Positions 49,416-50,262 of a stretch of 50,262 bases of DNA are shown piece after piece. The translations under genes and the position numbers were made by a program. The stretch lies in assembly GCA_964468815.1 (NCBI GenBank), contig CAYXWN010000009.1, positions 1-50,262 on the forward strand, given 5' to 3'. Every line of letters begins with the position of its first letter. The first letter of the stretch is position 1. The notes beneath the pieces are model-generated. The model saw nothing but the letters and a program-made list of their open reading frames with translations, had not been told where the DNA came from and made no database searches. This stretch comes from UMGS621 sp964468815. GTDB lineage: Bacteria; Bacillota; Clostridia; Christensenellales; Borkfalkiaceae.

Positions 49416-49610
49416 ATTTAAAAGCGCGGGTAAAAGGGATGACAATTCTTTACGTTGTTCTTAAATGATCTTGTAATTAATGCCATGTACGTAAAGGGGA
49501 TACGAAAGTTTCGGAACAGAACGTTATGAGATTTTTTAATAGACCGATTGTCTGCGAACTTACGGTATAGTGGCAAAATAATTTTTTCAGTTTTATAAGG
49601 AGAGCATACC
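49416..49610. other. Short non-coding region before the zinc-ribbon gene
   Basis: No gene or clear promoter is recognised. The ribosome site AAGGAG ends a few bases before ATG 49611. Confidence 0.3.
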
Positions 49611-50219
49611 ATGAAATGTAATAATTGTGAAAAAGAGATTGACGACAATTCTTTATATTGTCCGTATTGCGGGAGAAAAACCACCGAATCAAAAGAACTG
49701 TTTTGTCCGAATTGTCTTGCAAAATTTTCGCCGGATATGATTTTTTGCCCGTCTTGCGGTTCAAAGTTGTCGGATAACCAATCGGCAAATACGAATCCGC
49801 TATCAAATACAACGACAAATATTTCCTACGTGGCTCAAACCGAACCGAAATATGATGTAATGATCGTTGCGGCAAGTAGTAAGGCAAAATTAATTCGAGC
49901 GATTCAACGCGAGAAACGAATGGATAAAAAATCCGCTAAGGATATTGCAGAACATTTGCCGTTTGCAATGTGGTCGAACGTTACCGAAAAAGAAACAAGA
50001 GGAGTGCTGACTGTATTGCGTCAACTTGGGATAGAAGGAAAGATAGTCCCTTGCGCAGTGGACGGAATGAAGGAAACGTCTTTACAAAAGCATGCGGCAA
50101 CCTCGTGGGAACAAAACATAAATTCAGCCGACTTCGAAAAAGAAGATGAAAAAAGAGAGCGAAAGAAAAAAATCCGAACGATTTTTAATTTAATATCGGC
50201 AATCATGTTTTTGAAGTGA
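49611..50219 (+). CDS. Double zinc-ribbon protein with L7/L12 C-terminal-like domain (3' end probably cut by an IS)
   Basis: 202 residues. Two zinc ribbons lie in residues 1-60: CNNC...CPYCG and CPNC...CPSCG. After a Ser/Thr/Asn linker, residues about 80-145 resemble the ribosomal L7/L12 C-terminal fold (YDVMIVAASSKAKLIRAIQ, DKKSAKDIAEHLPFAMWSNV, VLTVLRQLGIEGKIV). The basic stretch RKKKIRT and hydrophobic IFNLISAIMF look like the start of a membrane helix, but the protein ends at once with Leu-Lys-stop encoded inside the IS-like end at 50212. The native protein was probably membrane-anchored. Function unknown. Confidence 0.75.
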   Translation: MKCNNCEKEIDDNSLYCPYCGRKTTESKELFCPNCLAKFSPDMIFCPSCGSKLSDNQSANTNPLSNTTTNISYVAQTEPKYDVMIVAASSKAKLIRAIQREKRMDKKSAKDIAEHLPFAMWSNVTEKETRGVLTVLRQLGIEGKIVPCAVDGMKETSLQKHAATSWEQNINSADFEKEDEKRERKKKIRTIFNLISAIMFLK

Positions 50220-50262
50220 ACCCCAAAGTTTAGACAAAAATTAAATATTAAATCATTTGTGA
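50212..50262 (+). mobile_element. Left end of an IS3-like insertion sequence (continues outside the window)
   Basis: TGAAGTGAACCCCAAAGTTT followed by AGACAAAA has the form of IS3/IS150-group terminal repeats (TG start, CCCCAAA-GTT-AGACAAA core). An inverted partner sequence is at 48952-48975. No transposase is visible before the window ends. Confidence 0.55.

Overview
The window looks like a chromosomal segment of a spore-lineage Bacillota, most likely an uncultured gut Clostridia (inference). The signs are strong AGGAGG ribosome sites, consensus sigma-A promoters with 17-bp spacers, a ylbJ-type sporulation gene, Firmicutes-style LacI/UgpC/LplBC sugar uptake, and a Firmicutes-like 6S RNA next to rarA. 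Most genes are intact and tightly packed, often with 4-base ATGA/GTGA/TTGA overlaps.

Layout. (1) 1-330: 3' end of a 16S rRNA gene that runs into a terminator with no tRNA or 23S behind it. (2) 770-6660: accessory genes. These are an XRE regulator diverging from a DUF4177-type membrane protein broken by an in-frame TGA, then a TetR-led operon (LiaF-like membrane protein, DUF3795 protein, FMN reductase, membrane flavodoxin, alpha/beta hydrolase). (3) 6660-15195: housekeeping and scattered genes: HAD phosphatase, argS, ychF, a cupin, a divergent carbamoyltransferase, a shared sugar-ABC ATPase with an in-frame TAG, a glycosyltransferase, and RNase P RNA. (4) 15196-35962: a LacI-controlled glycan-utilisation locus. 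A GH106-like hydrolase and the lacI gene form one unit. A second unit of about 16 kb holds three secreted proteins with a shared C-terminal SGC-type anchor, a CUT1/Lpl-type transporter without its own ATPase, two paralogous lipoproteins, a GH38 alpha-mannosidase, a lipoprotein esterase/hydrolase and a lipoprotein SGNH hydrolase. (5) 35976-39972: trxB, a 96-bp minisatellite with a two-repeat higher-order pattern, an iron alcohol dehydrogenase, and a lone PduB-type microcompartment shell protein. (6) 40074-48995: core genes nth-obgE-yhbY, an AlbA_2-type ATP-binding protein, alr, a membrane protein, rsmD, coaD, ylbJ and rarA. (7) 48918-50262: 6S RNA and a zinc-ribbon/L7-L12-like protein, bounded by inverted IS3-like ends; the right one supplies the protein's last codons.

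How the parts work together. Three near-identical operators (consensus TG[TC]TA[AG]CGTTAACA) lie just downstream of two perfect consensus promoters, so one LacI protein probably represses both glycan units. Surface proteins and lipoproteins would capture and deacylate a mannose-containing glycan. The Lpl-type transporter would import oligosaccharides, and the cytoplasmic GH38 and GH106-like enzymes would cut them. The only candidate ATPase in view is the UgpC/MsmK-type gene near 12 kb, the one carrying the premature TAG.

Points most worth checking are the two single-codon nonsense lesions in otherwise intact genes, the SGC anchor family, the jelly-roll-like secreted proteins and paired lipoproteins, the minisatellite, the orphan shell protein, and a set of genes that seem to be transcribed without a leader.
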